Shown here: in pieces, positions 10,762 through 22,049 of the stretch
How positions within the stretch are numbered: the first letter of the stretch is position 1
Layout of the letters: each line of letters opens with the position of its first letter
Source: Plumapathes pennacea
Taxonomy: Eukaryota; Cnidaria; Anthozoa; Antipatharia; Myriopathidae
Reading direction: 5' to 3'
Assembly: GCA_964036295.1 (NCBI GenBank)
Contig: OZ038464.1
Coordinates: 15,926,443 to 15,990,442 of the forward strand
Length of the DNA stretch: 64,000 nucleotides
Translations under genes and position numbers: made by a program
The notes under the pieces: model-generated
Databases searched by the model: none
What the model saw: only the letters and a program-made list of their open reading frames with translations
What the model was told of the DNA's origin: nothing

Positions 10762-10889
10762 AAGCCATGAAGAGTGCAGCTGACTGAGAAAAATTTAAAA
10801 GGTCAAGAAGTTTTCTGCAAGTAGCATCTGAGCAAGGGGTTGAGCGGAGTAAACTTGAACTCAACACAAGATTGAGATGAACACTATGC
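10762..10889 (+). pseudogene. Exon-like fragment with in-frame stops
   Basis: After an acceptor (GCCACCAG) the frame EAMKSAAD is broken by TGA, continues EKFKRSRSFLQVASEQGVER and SKLELNTRLR, meets a second TGA and ends at a donor (TATGCAG|GTATG). The helical, charged text looks like a decayed coiled-coil exon. Family unknown. Confidence 0.25.
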
Positions 10890-11026
10890 AGGTATGTTAT
10901 AAAATAAATGCACAGATTTCTCTGCACAGCTCAGTTTGAATGCTATGGATGTGTTTTAGTCTCTTCAGTTATGCATTAATTTTATACTTCACAAGAGATA
11001 ATTTAGATCGAGTCTCATTCTGGCAG

Positions 11027-11115
11027 AGCAAGAGGAATTTCAGCAGTTTTTCTCTTTTTATCAACAAGCTCTGGATAACTCTAAGATGCCCCCTGACATG
11101 AAAATGACTTTTGAG
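11027..11115 (+). pseudogene. Exon-like fragment EQEEFQQFFSFYQQALDN
   Basis: An acceptor (TCTGGCAG) and a donor (TTTGAG|GTAAAG) bound an 89-bp open stretch, read in phase 1 as EQEEFQQFFSFYQQALDN followed by SKMPPDMKMTFE. Composition and both splice-like sites make coding origin plausible. It cannot be joined in phase to the fragment at 10762, so it may be a remnant of a lost gene. Not found in the paralogous region. Confidence 0.35.
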
Positions 11116-12788
11116 GTAAAGTTGTTATGCTGTTAAACTGTTGTTTTTCTTGAAAGGATAGGTTATAGTCTGAAGTGCACATGTTTAAGCTGTTGCACTG
11201 TTTTGTGAGCTGCAGTAGGCTTTGTGCCCTGAATTTGGTTGGAAGTAGATGACAGGACATACATGAATTATAAGCTGCCCCCTAAATACCAATTCAACAG
11301 CTAGTATTTTAAAATCCTGCTTGACCCTACACATTCCATGTTGTCTGCTCTGACGATTACCTAAATGTTAACTAATATTCCCTACAAGTTTAAATCAAGT
11401 TATATCCTAATATCAAACCCAGGAAAGGGGTAGTACAAGAAAATTGTATGACACTTCTGTGGAGAAGGTGTCAAAACCTAGAGTACATGTAGAAACTCCT
11501 TTTCAACCAACTTTAACTTAAGATTTATGTCACTAGGTTAGAAATAGCACCCAATATATTTTTTGTGTTTGGTATTCATCAAAAAATATTTTAACACAGA
11601 GACTCTCCAATATTGTTTCCAAATGGAGCATCTATTATGAACTGATCTTAATTCAGATTATTATGAGCTGCCTTCATGTATGTGTGTCAGCATGCTCTGG
11701 TAGTTTTGTAGCCTCTTCTGGCATCTCATTTAGTCAGACACAACCATTTCTGGACAGTGTCATGGAAAATGAGGTTTAATGTTTCACCAAATTTGAAGTT
11801 GTGCTCCAGTTTATTGTCGTGTTCAGTCACGCAATTTGATTGGAGGGAGACCGTACAGTGTGTATTGCTGAAGTGAGTGTGAGGGGTTAACGAGCTTATG
11901 GTTTGGAAGAGCCTTGATCTGTCATGTTTACTATTTGTGGACATATCGCGAACAATCCCGTCACCAATACTTTTGGCATCTGATGAACAATTACGCAAAC
12001 AAAGCATTTTACATGTATTCAAATCAAGGAAAAAGAGCCTGGGAACGAGGATAGGCATTTGACTCGAGTTTGTGCGCGAATGATCGCGGTTGGAGTTGAC
12101 TCATACGTTAGTACTACTTGGATGCTCAGCTCTCCATGCGTAACCACATCTGTTGACATGTTGATGGAAGTTGTGATCTGCAATTCAACATATGCAAATA
12201 TCGGATTGTGGTCGTCGACACCCTATTTACGATTATGCAGCTAGACAGAGTGCACTAATTCTGTTTCCATTTTGAAGTGAGCAGTGAAGGAAGCACAAGT
12301 TGTTGGACGTAAAAAGTGATGTACTGATACGGTAGGCATGCAGAAGTTACTTATGTTTTCGTCGCATGCAAATTCGGTAACTGCCAACATAACTCAGACT
12401 TATTGTAGTGTAAGAGCATTCACTTCGTCAGAATGATGTGAGAAGCTGAGTTTAGTATCACTGTTTTTACTAACCTGCCTAATGCTGAAGACACATTTGT
12501 TCTTCGTAAGCCTTTTCATGTAGCACGAACAAACATACGTTCAGAGCTGAGCGGAAGTGAAGTGCATGCGTTGAGTTTATACACGATGTTTCAATTTAAT
12601 TTTTCAACTATTGGATTGATCTTATCTGGCCAGACGACTCACTATGTTGCGATGTTGATTTGATGCAGTCATACAGATACCAACTATAAGCAATAAATCA
12701 AGCAGGTTATTGATCCGGCCTAACAGGTTTTGTTTATGAACATTCTGAACTGAGAGTAGTTTTGCAAAGTAATATGGCCCCGTCCACA
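11116..12788. other. Intergenic, old duplicated DNA, no gene seen
   Basis: Patches match the other intergenic region: 11165-11265 resembles 55948-56040, and 11936-12560 resembles 54300-55000 (for example GAGCAGTGAAGG and ACTGATACGGTA). The first patch is out of order between copies. No recognisable coding sequence. Confidence 0.5.
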
Positions 12789-13103
12789 GGCCCCGTCCAC
12801 ACGTATCCGGATATTTTTGAATCGTAACTTTCTCGATGCGGATTGGCCTCCCGTCCGCACGTATCCGATGAATACGATTGATGAATCCGCAATTTTTTGA
12901 TGAGCGTATTAAAAAATATACGGATTTGACCGTCCACACGATGCCGTATTCACAGCGTATTAAAAAAAAAATCCACTCTGGGAAGCGTTTTCAAAAAGTT
13001 GCGGATTCATCAACCGTATTCACCGGATACGTGTGGCCGGGAGGCCAATCCGCAAAGAAAAAGTTGCGGATTCAAAAATATCCAGATACGTGTGGACGGG
13101 GCC
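12789..13103. mobile_element. MITE with long TIRs (GGCCCCGTCCACACGTATCC)
   Basis: A 315-bp element begins GGCCCCGTCCACACGTATCC and ends with its reverse complement, with similarity of the two arms continuing for about 60 bp (GGATATTTTTGAATC, then GCGGATTGGCCTCCCG). A partial extra copy of the tip (GGCCCCGTCCACA) precedes it at 12776. No protein is encoded. I could not define a clean target duplication, so the superfamily is left open. Confidence 0.8.
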
Positions 13104-14425
13104 TAATTTAGTCCTTGTGTACAGCGCATTTGTTGAAAATTGCGACTATTTTCAAGAGCTATTTTTACAGAACAATAAAACAGGGCTACATAACCGCTTT
13201 GTTAACAATTCCATCATGCACGATTTCCTCGTACTATCGAGAAAGTTTAGCTTGTTTTTTATAATTGTGGACACATTTGGAGAAATCAATGTGTTTTGTT
13301 CAACAGCCTTGGAACTCAGTAATTATTTGAAAAATCGTATGTTCATAGAAATCTTTTGTTCTTGACACAATTACTTGAAAATGAAAACGGCACTGTTCTG
13401 TTACCAGTGAAAGGTATAAAGAACGACGAACAGTGTTAGTTTGTATGTTTCTTCTAATGATCTCGACGTGCAGGAATCGTCTTATCGCACCCCTTCCAAT
13501 CTCCGGTACAGGTTTTAATCAATTGAGGTCATTGGAGCAAATCACTGCAAGACGTTTCGTGGGATGTTTTGAAACCATTTCAGTGCTGATTTAGGCTCCG
13601 CTTTTTGCTCATAGTTATTCTACATTCGGTTTCATTACGCTCTTTGTATTAAACTACGTTGCCCGCACGTAAATGCAAGTTGCCTCAAGACATACTCAAC
13701 TAAAAAACAAACAGATATATTCTACTCCTCATATTCGTCTCTAAAATTATATAGAAGTTAACGATGTAATTTATTTATTAACATATTTACTATTTATCTG
13801 CTCTACTAATCTAAGATGATCATCAATATCTTGAGTGTGACTGTTTCAAAACTAATTCAGGCAAACATATTGAATTTCTCTCGTATGCCAGCGTTGTGAT
13901 TTTTGCACACAGTATTTCTACATTATAAGGATCTAGTAAATTTCAGGTATGGAGCATCAACTGTTACCGAGCTACAAATTAAAGTTGAAATGAGTGTTCT
14001 TCATTTGAAGGAAATTTACACATGACTTTACAAGTGTCTTGTAACCACTTTAGCATTGATATGCCACCGCTGCAACTTACTAAAACTTTCATTTTTTTTT
14101 TCTTCTTATAACTTTTAGAGTGAAGTATGCCTGGCAGATCGTCTTAAAGGCGGTGTTTCGTTTTGCACGTTTGTGTGGACAAATGGATTTCCGCTGAGAC
14201 AAAGCAAGTTTTGTGTTCTTTATTCGTTCTAAAGGTGAGCAACATACTTTGGTCCGTTTAGTTTGGTTTTGTCCAGTCAGCCAACTCAAGCCACTGATTT
14301 GTAGGTCCAGTGGTCCTTCGATTGAAGGTTCAGTCCAGTGCAACGGCGTTTAGCCTTCCCACACCAACTTTTAGTTGATTTGCCATACGTTTTCTATCCA
14401 CACGAACAGTCAGAATCTTCCCCTG

Positions 14426-14438
14426 CGTGTGTGTGTGT

Positions 14439-14469
<31 letters not shown>

Positions 14470-14476
14470 GGGGGGG
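14426..14476 (+). repeat. (GT)n followed by a 24-G run
   Basis: A GT dinucleotide tract (14426-14453) runs directly into an uninterrupted run of about 24 G. It has G-quadruplex potential, and the run length may be inexact in the assembly. Confidence 0.85.
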
Positions 14477-14636
14477 TGTCACATTTTGCATCGAACTTCA
14501 AGAAAGACTGTCAAGAATGATTTAGGAAATCTTAATGCGTTTGCTATGGCTTTAAGACAATTACTAATCTGACAAAAAACGTCATGTATATACTATTCAC
14601 GATCCAGTGCTTCCAACTGTCTGAGATAACATAATA

Positions 14637-14858
14637 CGTTGGTTGTGATTGCCCGGTTAAGAGTAGTCTTCGGTAAGACTGTTGTTTGTGGCTGGCGTTT
14701 TGACTACCTGAGCGGAAGTCATTTTCAGAGTCAGTTGGAAACCTCTTTACTCGACTTTGAAGATGATCTCCGTTCAGGCAGTCTAAACATCAGTCACCAA
14801 CAACAGTCTTCCTGAAGACTACTCTCACTTACTGTAGACGATCATAACCAACATAATT
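14637..14858. mobile_element. Decayed foldback remnant of the Penelope-like terminal repeats
   Basis: The left part (GTTGGTTGTGATTGCCCGG and onward to GACTACCTGAGCGGAAGTCA) and the right part (GTCACCAACAACAGTCTTCC to CATAACCAAC) match the two 90-bp arms of the element at 3715-4407, but with about 15-20% mismatches by eye. Only about 45 bp separate the arms and no endonuclease sequence remains. Confidence 0.7.
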
Positions 14859-15311
14859 ATACTGTTCAAACTCCAGGCTTTCAAATACTATTTAATACTA
14901 TTTGTGTGCAGGTGTATACATTATATATCCCAAGTCACAACTTCTGTATGCCTCGTAAATTACACTTAGATGGTGATCTAGTAAACATCTTTAAGACAGG
15001 CGTTATTTACTATTTTTCTGAGGGAACGTTATTGTACAGAAAATGGAAGCGAAAGGCGTTAATACGGGACATTGGTTTACAATGCATGAACTTTATGTTT
15101 GATTCAAAGAGATGAAAGTATTTAAATACTTTTGGTCAACGTCTCAGCAAAGTACTTTGTATCCTCAATTAGTTGAGATAGAGATCAAAGTTTACTACTG
15201 ACAGCACTGTATGAGGCATAGAATAAAATTTATAGGCCACTTTACATAACCTTGTTTTACGATTTCATATTATTGTACCTAAGAGTCTGTTTTCTATACG
15301 GGGCTGTTCGG

Positions 15312-15325
15312 TATATATTATAAAA
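15312..15325 (+). promoter_or_regulatory. Possible TATA region of gene B
   Basis: TATATATTATAAAA lies about 125 bp upstream of the HEPN start codon. With a start site near 15345 the 5'UTR would be about 100 nt. AT-rich intergenic DNA makes chance matches common. Confidence 0.25.
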
Positions 15326-15447
15326 ACATTGTACTTTATCATACCTTATTTATTCAAACTGTCGACAGTTTTTGAAATTTTGGTAAATGTTTATGAAAGC
15401 AGTCCATTATTTTCGGGTTCTGTAGGTTAACAGATGCACAAGTCACA

Positions 15448-16083
15448 ATGTCAAGTCTGGCTGTTTCCCTTAGAAGTTCTCCTGAAAAGACCAACGGTGC
15501 AAAGTTAAGCCGACTTATAATAGACGGTGGGAGGACAGCACTTCAGAAAGTGTTTGACAATATCCACCCCCCAGGGACATTGCAAGCGGCCCTCAACAGC
15601 CAGCACAGCACTCTTCTCGCACTCCATAAGAAGAGGATATTGAACGGAACACAGTGGAAACTTCTGTTTCCGCCAAGTGGAGCAGCACCTCAATCCACTG
15701 AATTTGACATAACATTGCTGTTTGTCCTTCTCCGAAACGTTTGTAGACTTAGTACCCCAGCATCTGGATGGGACAGCAAGCCGCCTTTGACTGATACATC
15801 ACGGGAAGCTAATTTGGCGCGGATTAAATGGTTCAGAAACGAGGTTTATGGCCATGTAACATCAACGGGAATCGATGCATGGTCATTCAACGCGCACTGG
15901 GCTGAGTTGTCAGACGCTCTAGTTCAACTCGGTCTTGACCGCACGGAGATCAATCGTTTAAAGAATTCGCCTCTGGATGAAGACTATTACCTAAACCTGT
16001 TGTCGGAATGGAAGATCCAGGAGGACGACATCAAAACGGAGCTTGAGAGCGTGAACAGTAAACTTGATGTTTTACTGTCTAAG
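15448..16083 (+). CDS. Gene B exon 1: DZIP3-type HEPN domain
   Basis: The exon encodes residues 1-212, a HEPN domain of the DZIP3/hRUL138 kind. Visible hallmarks are the N-terminal KLSRLIIDGGRTALQKVFD, then LHPPGT-like NIHPPGTLQ, FDITLLFVLLRNVC, and the catalytic-type motif RNEVYGH (R130 to H136, an Rx4-6H HEPN motif). HEPN proteins with this motif are usually metal-independent RNases. The ATG at 15448 opens the only long frame, and an earlier ATG at 15434 is out of frame. The donor TCTAAG|GTTGGT at 16083 leaves phase 0, matching the acceptor of the kinase exon. Without splicing, the frame reads to TAG at 16150-16152, giving a 234-residue HEPN-only protein. Confidence 0.85.
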
Positions 16084-16597
16084 GTTGGTATAGAAGTTTG
16101 GTCTCATAAACACCAAAAGTATTCATACGTACGAATTGTAAAACAAAATTAGAATATTGTCTGTAGGTGGATGAGAGCGTTGTCACATAATGCCATTACA
16201 TGCACTGGCAATTATGATAATAACAGCACATTGTGAGTTTCAATAATTAATGTTAACCTCAGGTCAAGCTTCTACTTAACGAGTCCATATTTTTCAGCCC
16301 AATGTCATGCCTCCCGTCATGTTTCATTTCAAGTCATGTTTCATTCCAAATTTTGTCACCAACTTATTGTTGCGTCATGGCAAATAAAATATTATCAGAG
16401 CACAGCGTAGTTACTCCGGAACTGTGTTTTTGGAAGAATGGAAACAAGTTCCATAGTTTGAAGCATGCGGTAATCAACCCAGTATTTGATCCAGGATCAG
16501 GCCCTTCTTCATTTTTGTGTTCTGTTTTAAGAAACAGTTCCTGTCGCAGATTTCTACTGTAACTCATTTGACATGATACTGGAAACTTCGATTTATT
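16084..16597. other. Intron 1 of gene B, proximal part
   Basis: After the read-through stop at 16152 no coding signal is seen up to the inserted 1.77-kb element. Confidence 0.5.
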
Positions 16598-18364
16598 GCT
16601 CGCGGGGGCCTGGGGCCCACGAGAGCTTAAAAATGGGCATTTTTATTTTTTTCCTTTTTGTGGGTCGAGAATCAGCACACGGTGATTGGTTCATATTATC
16701 ACGTGCTGGGCGATGACGTAATTGACTTCGCTAAACAACTCGAGATGTGGCCAGTGAATTGCTCGTTACTTGTGTGTAAAAGTTAACTGCATCCCATCCA
16801 AACTCAACACCATTTGGCTCTGTGGAATAGGCACGGATAAACTGGATTTTCGGGAACGATTTTGGCTCGCGTTCACCGCGGAAGCTTTGAGAATAGTCGT
16901 AAACAAATATTTGATGGTACCGCTGTCGCCGATAAATATTTAGTCCCGACGAAACTTTCTGTGGCGACACGAAATACTTTTGGGAAGATAACAGGGCGAA
17001 AGCAGAAACCAAAGCTACGGTGAGCTTTAGCCGTAAAACAATGACGCTTTATGCTTTACTCTGTACATGACATCTGTTGCCTCATAAAATTCTTCTGCGT
17101 ATCGTACATTGCCTGTTGAAGTGTTTCTTTCATTCGATCATGTAGCCTTTGTTTCGCAATGGTCAGTGAATACCAGAAATGAAAAATACACCGAAATAAT
17201 TCTGAGGATTGAGTTTGCAGTCACAAATGGACTGAACACACTGTGAACAAAAGCGCAATAATATTGTAAACATCTCTCGTGTGACATTCCTCGCTTTCAA
17301 TTTTATATTTGTTACAGAGCACGAATACTCGAAAGCCTGATAGAAAAAAACGTATTGAGTTAATAAAAGAAAACACATAAGTAGTGAAGCGAAAAAGTAA
17401 ACTGCATCCCATTCAAATTCAACGCCATTTGGCTCTGTGGAATAGGCACGGATAAACTGGATTTTAGGAAAAGATTTTGGCTCGCGTTCACCGCAGAAGC
17501 TTTGAGAATAGCCGTAAACAAATGTTTGATGGTACTTCTGGGGTATTGCAAATATCTCTGTCGCCGATAAGTATTTAGTCCCGACGAAACTTTCTGTGGC
17601 GACACGAAATACTTTTGGGAAGATAACAGGGCGAAAACAGAAACCAAAGCTACGGTGAGCTTTAGCCGTAAAACAATGACGCTTTAAGGTTTACGCTGTA
17701 CATGACATCTGTTGCCTCATAAAATTCTTCTGCGTATCGTACATTGCCTGTTGAAGTGTTTCTTTCATTCGATCATGTAGTCTTTGTTTCGCAATGTTCA
17801 TTAAATACCAGAAATGAAAAATACACCGAAATAATTCTAAGGATTGAGTTTGCAGTCACAAATGGACTGAACACACTGTGAACAAAAGCGCAATAATATT
17901 GTAAACATCTCTCGTGTGACATTCCTCGCTTTCAATTTTATATTTGTTACAGAGCACGAATACTCGAAAGCCTGATAGAAGAAACGTATTGAGTTAACAA
18001 AAGAAAACACATAAGTAGTGAAGCGAAGGCTGGATTAATCGTGGCCTCTGACTAGAAATATGAGTCAAGGTCAAACTGTCATATAATCGATTGTGCATAA
18101 AAAGATATGTCACGCATTCTCAAGATGCAGGGTCGCTCAACCTTTAAGAAGCAAGTGTATGAGTGTTGTAATAATAATTTTTAGTTTAATCAAGGTGTCA
18201 AAAGAGCAAGGTGTCAAAAGCCAAGTTCTCTATACTGTGTGATATTTTTATGGTGAGAAATTGGAAGTCTCTCTTGGGAGTTCCGCTCTTGTCCCCTACT
18301 TTCCATTTTATATTCTGGTCTCGACCCAACTCACGCCGCGAGCTCACTGGCAAGGCCAGTCTAG
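16598..18364. mobile_element. 1.77-kb non-autonomous element, copy 1
   Basis: This element starts GCTCGCGGGGGCCTGGGGCC and ends AAGGCCAGTCTAG. It is flanked by TTATT (16593-16597 and 18365-18369). A copy with the same ends, very high identity and the same internal structure lies at 31088-32861, so movement was recent. Inside are two tandem versions of a segment of roughly 620 bp (around 16790-17390 and 17400-18020). No protein domain is found; frames on the minus strand repeat with the segment and look non-coding. The tips are not inverted repeats, so a retroposed origin is as likely as a DNA transposon. Confidence 0.75.
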
Positions 18365-18917
18365 TTATTGCCAAGTATTGACTGAGTGTTTTTCTCGCAT
18401 AACGTTCAGAATGATGATGGTTGTTCGCCGTTTAGTCAATTCTAATTCCATCTTAAAGTCACTTTTACCTATTCTCTTGCAGTCATGATCTATAGGAAGA
18501 CGCCAAGTTTTAGAAAAATACTCTGCAGGCTATGCCTTTCTTGCACTGATTAAAAGTAGTGTAACAGTTTCGTTTGGAAAGTTATATTACAAATGAGTTC
18601 CCGTTTTCAGGCAAGGGGTGTTATGAAAGGTTTTGTCGACACGCTGGAGGAAACGTTTTTAGTGCTTTTCGATGAATCTGTTGGCGTATCGTAGGGTGTA
18701 GTTTGCTTTCGAGCGCTACTACGGTACGACCATAATGGCAATATATTATTCGTAGATCTTTTAATGTCACAAGTACAGACAGGCTTTACCAGAAATCCGA
18801 CCAAAAAAATAACACTTTAATTTAATTCCGGTTTCATCGACAAAAGCCCCTGTTGAAACTTTGCACTAAGTGGGTCCGCGCTATTTCACCACGACTAATG
18901 CATTCCTTTTATTTTAG

Positions 18918-19727
18918 AATGAAGGATTTGTCGGTGATATCGAATGTCAAGAAGATGAAGCACACGTGATTGGCAAGGGAAGCAAAGGCACTCTAGTGTA
19001 TTCAGGAAAGTTTTTACCTTCTGGCCAGAGTGTAGCTGTCAAACGGATGTTCGCTGGAATGTTTGACCTGAGAGAAGCCAATCGACTGAGACAGCTGCAG
19101 CACCCAAACATAATCCAGTGCTTTGCAGTTGAGAAGAGGGGTGACTTCATCTATTTGGCACTAGAGCTCTGCAAAAAAACACTGAGAAGTTGCATGGATG
19201 AGAACGACTTTATGAGGAAGGACAGTGGCGTTGAGAGGCTTAAGTGCCTGAAAGAAATCACCGCAGCGGTAGAATACCTGCATAAGCGTAAAATCTGTCA
19301 TCGTGACATCAAACCGGACAACATACTGTTGTCAGTCTCGGATCCCAAGCGGTTTGTTTTAGCCGATTTCAACACTTCAAAAGAAGTAAGTTCAACTGAG
19401 TCAGCGTCAACGCAATTTGGTTGTGCCGTTGGAACCCCCGGGTACATAGCGCCTGAGATGTACAGGCCTGGTGAAACAGTAACTGTCAAGACTGATATAT
19501 TTTCACTTGGATGTGTGTTCTACTTTACTCTTACAGACAAAAGTCATCCCTTTGGTTCAGTACAACATTTGAAACGATGCCAAGCAAATATCAATAGTGG
19601 TCAGGATCCAACTCTTAAGGAAGCTGAATTCCTTGAGCACACCTGGATCAGATACATCATTGAAGCAATGGTTTTGATTCATCCTGATAAGCGGCCAAAC
19701 GCTACAGATGTCATGGAAGCTCTCGAG
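18918..19727 (+). CDS. Gene B exon 2: IRE1-like protein kinase domain
   Basis: This single 810-bp exon (residues 213-482) holds a full kinase fold, phase 0 at both ends (acceptor TTTTAG before 18918, donor CTCGAG|GTATT). Motifs in order are the glycine loop VIGKGSKG, the VAVK lysine (K254), the helix-C region FDLREANRLRQLQHPNIIQC, the catalytic loop CHRDIKPDN (D342), the metal loop DFN (D362, with Asn364 where DFG has Gly), GTPGYIAPE, and DIFSLGCVFYF followed by SHPFGS. The last of these and the HPDKRPNA segment are typical of the IRE1/RNase L kinase group. No KEN nuclease domain follows; the nuclease-like domain is the HEPN on the N-terminal side. Catalytic residues apart from the DFG glycine are intact, so it may be active or act as a nucleotide-binding switch. 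Confidence 0.88.
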
Positions 19728-19896
19728 GTATTACAATATTTTTACTTCCTTGTTTTAGTTTCTTAAACTATTATATTGTGCAGTTGTCTGGAGTATATTT
19801 TAGGACTAAGAGTTTTGATTAGCCTAGTGAAATTAATGTACGTGTAAATTGATCTTAAGCATTTCATCTTTTCCTGTCTCTTATTCTTCATACCAG

Positions 19897-19972
19897 AAAC
19901 CAGGAGATAGTTTCAAGATGCTCAGCAAAAATAGATTACAAACAGTCGCAAAGGAAAGAAGCACTACGACAG
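19897..19972 (+). CDS. Gene B exon 3: linker
   Basis: A 76-bp exon entered in phase 0 after ATACCAG and left in phase 1 (ACGACAG|GTAGCG). It encodes a basic linker, KPGDSFKMLSKNRLQTVAKE and so on. This exon makes the phase change that lets all later exons be phase-1 symmetric. Confidence 0.7.
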
Positions 19973-20416
19973 GTAGCGAAAGATTTGTAGAGATTTCTCC
20001 ATTTTATACGATTAGATAACCATTTCTGGAATAGCCTTGTAACAATTTTTTGTCACAATGAATCTAGTGTCGAGTATTAAAAGCCGTAAAACCGGAAGGA
20101 CGAGTCGAGGGATTTCATCAAAGCAAATACTGATCGAGTTTTCAGGTTTTCGGTACGCAACGAATCCCAGGATACCGGGTTGTATTCACGAAGGGGTCCA
20201 TCACGCCCTAGAGTACTAATCGCAACACTGCTTCGCATTTTGTAGGGGCCGGTTTAGGCCAGGGCGGTAACCTTAATTATATGTATTGTGTGAATATTTA
20301 AAAATATATATTTTGTCTTGACTTAGGATCTTCTATATTTGTTGTGTACTCGGCTAATGTTTTCCTTTATTTTCTTTCATTTTACGTGTGATTTCTGTTT
20401 GATGTTCAACATGAAG

Positions 20417-20515
20417 GAGATGGTTCCACGACGAACAGTGACATGAAATTTCCTGCAAGAGTCGAAGAGAAACGAAGCACTCTAGGAGCAGCGGGACGAA
20501 TCTCAGCTAGGATCG
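20417..20515 (+). CDS. Gene B exon 4: linker
   Basis: A 99-bp phase-1 symmetric exon between CATGAAG and ATCG|GTAAGG. It encodes a Ser/Thr- and charge-rich stretch including MKFPARVEEKRSTLGAAGRI. No domain. Assigned from splice sites, phase and open frame. Confidence 0.6.
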
Positions 20516-21860
20516 GTAAGGATTCTTCTATTTTATTGCATTGTTTCAGGGATGAAATTTTTACTGCGCAATTCTGAGTTCGGTCTTGTTTCTGCATACT
20601 TTGCAAAGGACCACCGGAGTGATTCATCAGTCTGCCAACCAAGTTTTATTAACAGTTGGCCCACCAGCATATCTCGCCTCCCTAACTGCACATCATATTT
20701 TTGTGATTATAACGATAGCTCAAACAAACTAGAGTACAAATTTGGACGCTGAGAATAAATTAATACCGACTAAATGTTTGCACTTTAACATCACTGCTTT
20801 CGTTGCCATCATGACAGTACTCGTTCTTTTTGTCTACTGCCCTTGCGCAAGTAGACACTATGCTATCGAGTGTGTAAGTAATATAATGTGAGGTAAGAAT
20901 CAATAAATGGTCGCGCGCTAATATTCGGAACTAATAAAAAGCAGCAATGGTTTGTTCGTGAATTCGGAACGATTGCCGACCGTATGTCAATTTTACCACT
21001 GGCCAGAATGTTTGCGGATAAAACCCATGCCGTCACAAAGTTCTTCTTTGCGATTTCAATTTGGCTTGAATCACAGCTTTTAAAAATGTTTATGTCGAAG
21101 ACCTTCGAATGAAATTCTAGGCAAACAATACAATTCAAGTCAAGTGTGAACGCAAAGAAAGGATAAAAATGGAAATACGTCACAAAACCTCTTGTACGGT
21201 CTTTCCTTACACTTGACTTGTAAAATTTGAAGCGATGCAAGGGAGGTGGGAGCTAATGCATACACTACTCATGGTAAATGCCAATTTTTTCATGCAAAAA
21301 AATGTAGTAGACACATACCTTCCGGCGCCTATTTCTTGGCAGTGAAAAGGCAAGTTTATGGTAATAGTTCACTTTGGTCCTCGAGGATTTTTTAAGGGAA
21401 CCAGGAAAAAATCTTCCCAAAATATACAGTAAACAACTAAAGCGCATCAGTCCCTGATGCCAACGAAGCAGTTCAGAAGGGCGTGGCAATTCGGAAAACT
21501 TTGGGGTTCAATTGGACAAATTCATATTTTCCTTTTTTTTTTTTCGCTTAAACAAATTTCCTTTTAGAGTTATGTGTTTGATTATTGCATCCTGTGGCAA
21601 AAGCAGACATCTGCTGAATTACAGTTGCACATGGCTTCACCCTGAAGTAACACTGAAACAATTTAATTGCGTACTGTAGTAGATGTTCAAAACCATAAAA
21701 GACATTCGTCTGATTGGAAACTTCTTGTCTTCTGCTTCACATTGTTTGAGTGTTGATTGAGACTTGACTGACATCTATAACTACTGAAGGTAGAATATGA
21801 TAAGATACAACATCCACTAAACAGGAAACTAATGAAAAGTCCTACCTTTCTCCTCTTCAG

Positions 21861-21947
21861 CCGGGATTTTCAAGAAAAATAAGAAAGATCAGCGACCTGA
21901 GCCGGGAGAAGGTTTATCAACAGCTTACCAGGACAATGCCCGTGTCG
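21861..21947 (+). CDS. Gene B exon 5: lysine-rich linker
   Basis: An 87-bp phase-1 symmetric exon between CTCTTCAG and GTGTCG|GTGAGG. It reads GIFKKNKKDQRPEPGEGLST and onward. Low-complexity and probably disordered; supported by the good acceptor and donor and by consistent phase. Confidence 0.6.
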
Positions 21948-22049
21948 GTGAGGATTCAAATATGTTCCTTTGTTGCACTACAGATCGTTTTTTGAAACTC
22001 GTACTTTCCTTCTTTCGCGCTCTTTCTTTTTTGTGGTGGGCGTAACCAC

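Noticed and set aside
16731-17647. 93- and 95-codon minus-strand frames in the 1.77-kb element
   Set aside because: They occur because the internal segment is duplicated; they have no domain and break in the older copies.
18320-18364. GGGTCGAGACC (minus strand) as a pol III B box of a tRNA-derived SINE
   Set aside because: One mismatch to the B box but no convincing A box at the right distance and no tRNA-like fold seen.
18608-18690. Possible extra exon (ARGVMKGFVDTLEETF) between HEPN and kinase
   Set aside because: Acceptor is good but no credible donor follows before the stop, and the HEPN and kinase exons already join in phase 0.
20863-21240. 125-codon minus-strand frame in an intron of gene B
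   Set aside because: No recognisable domain, no paralogue in the window and lies between well-supported plus-strand exons; likely chance.
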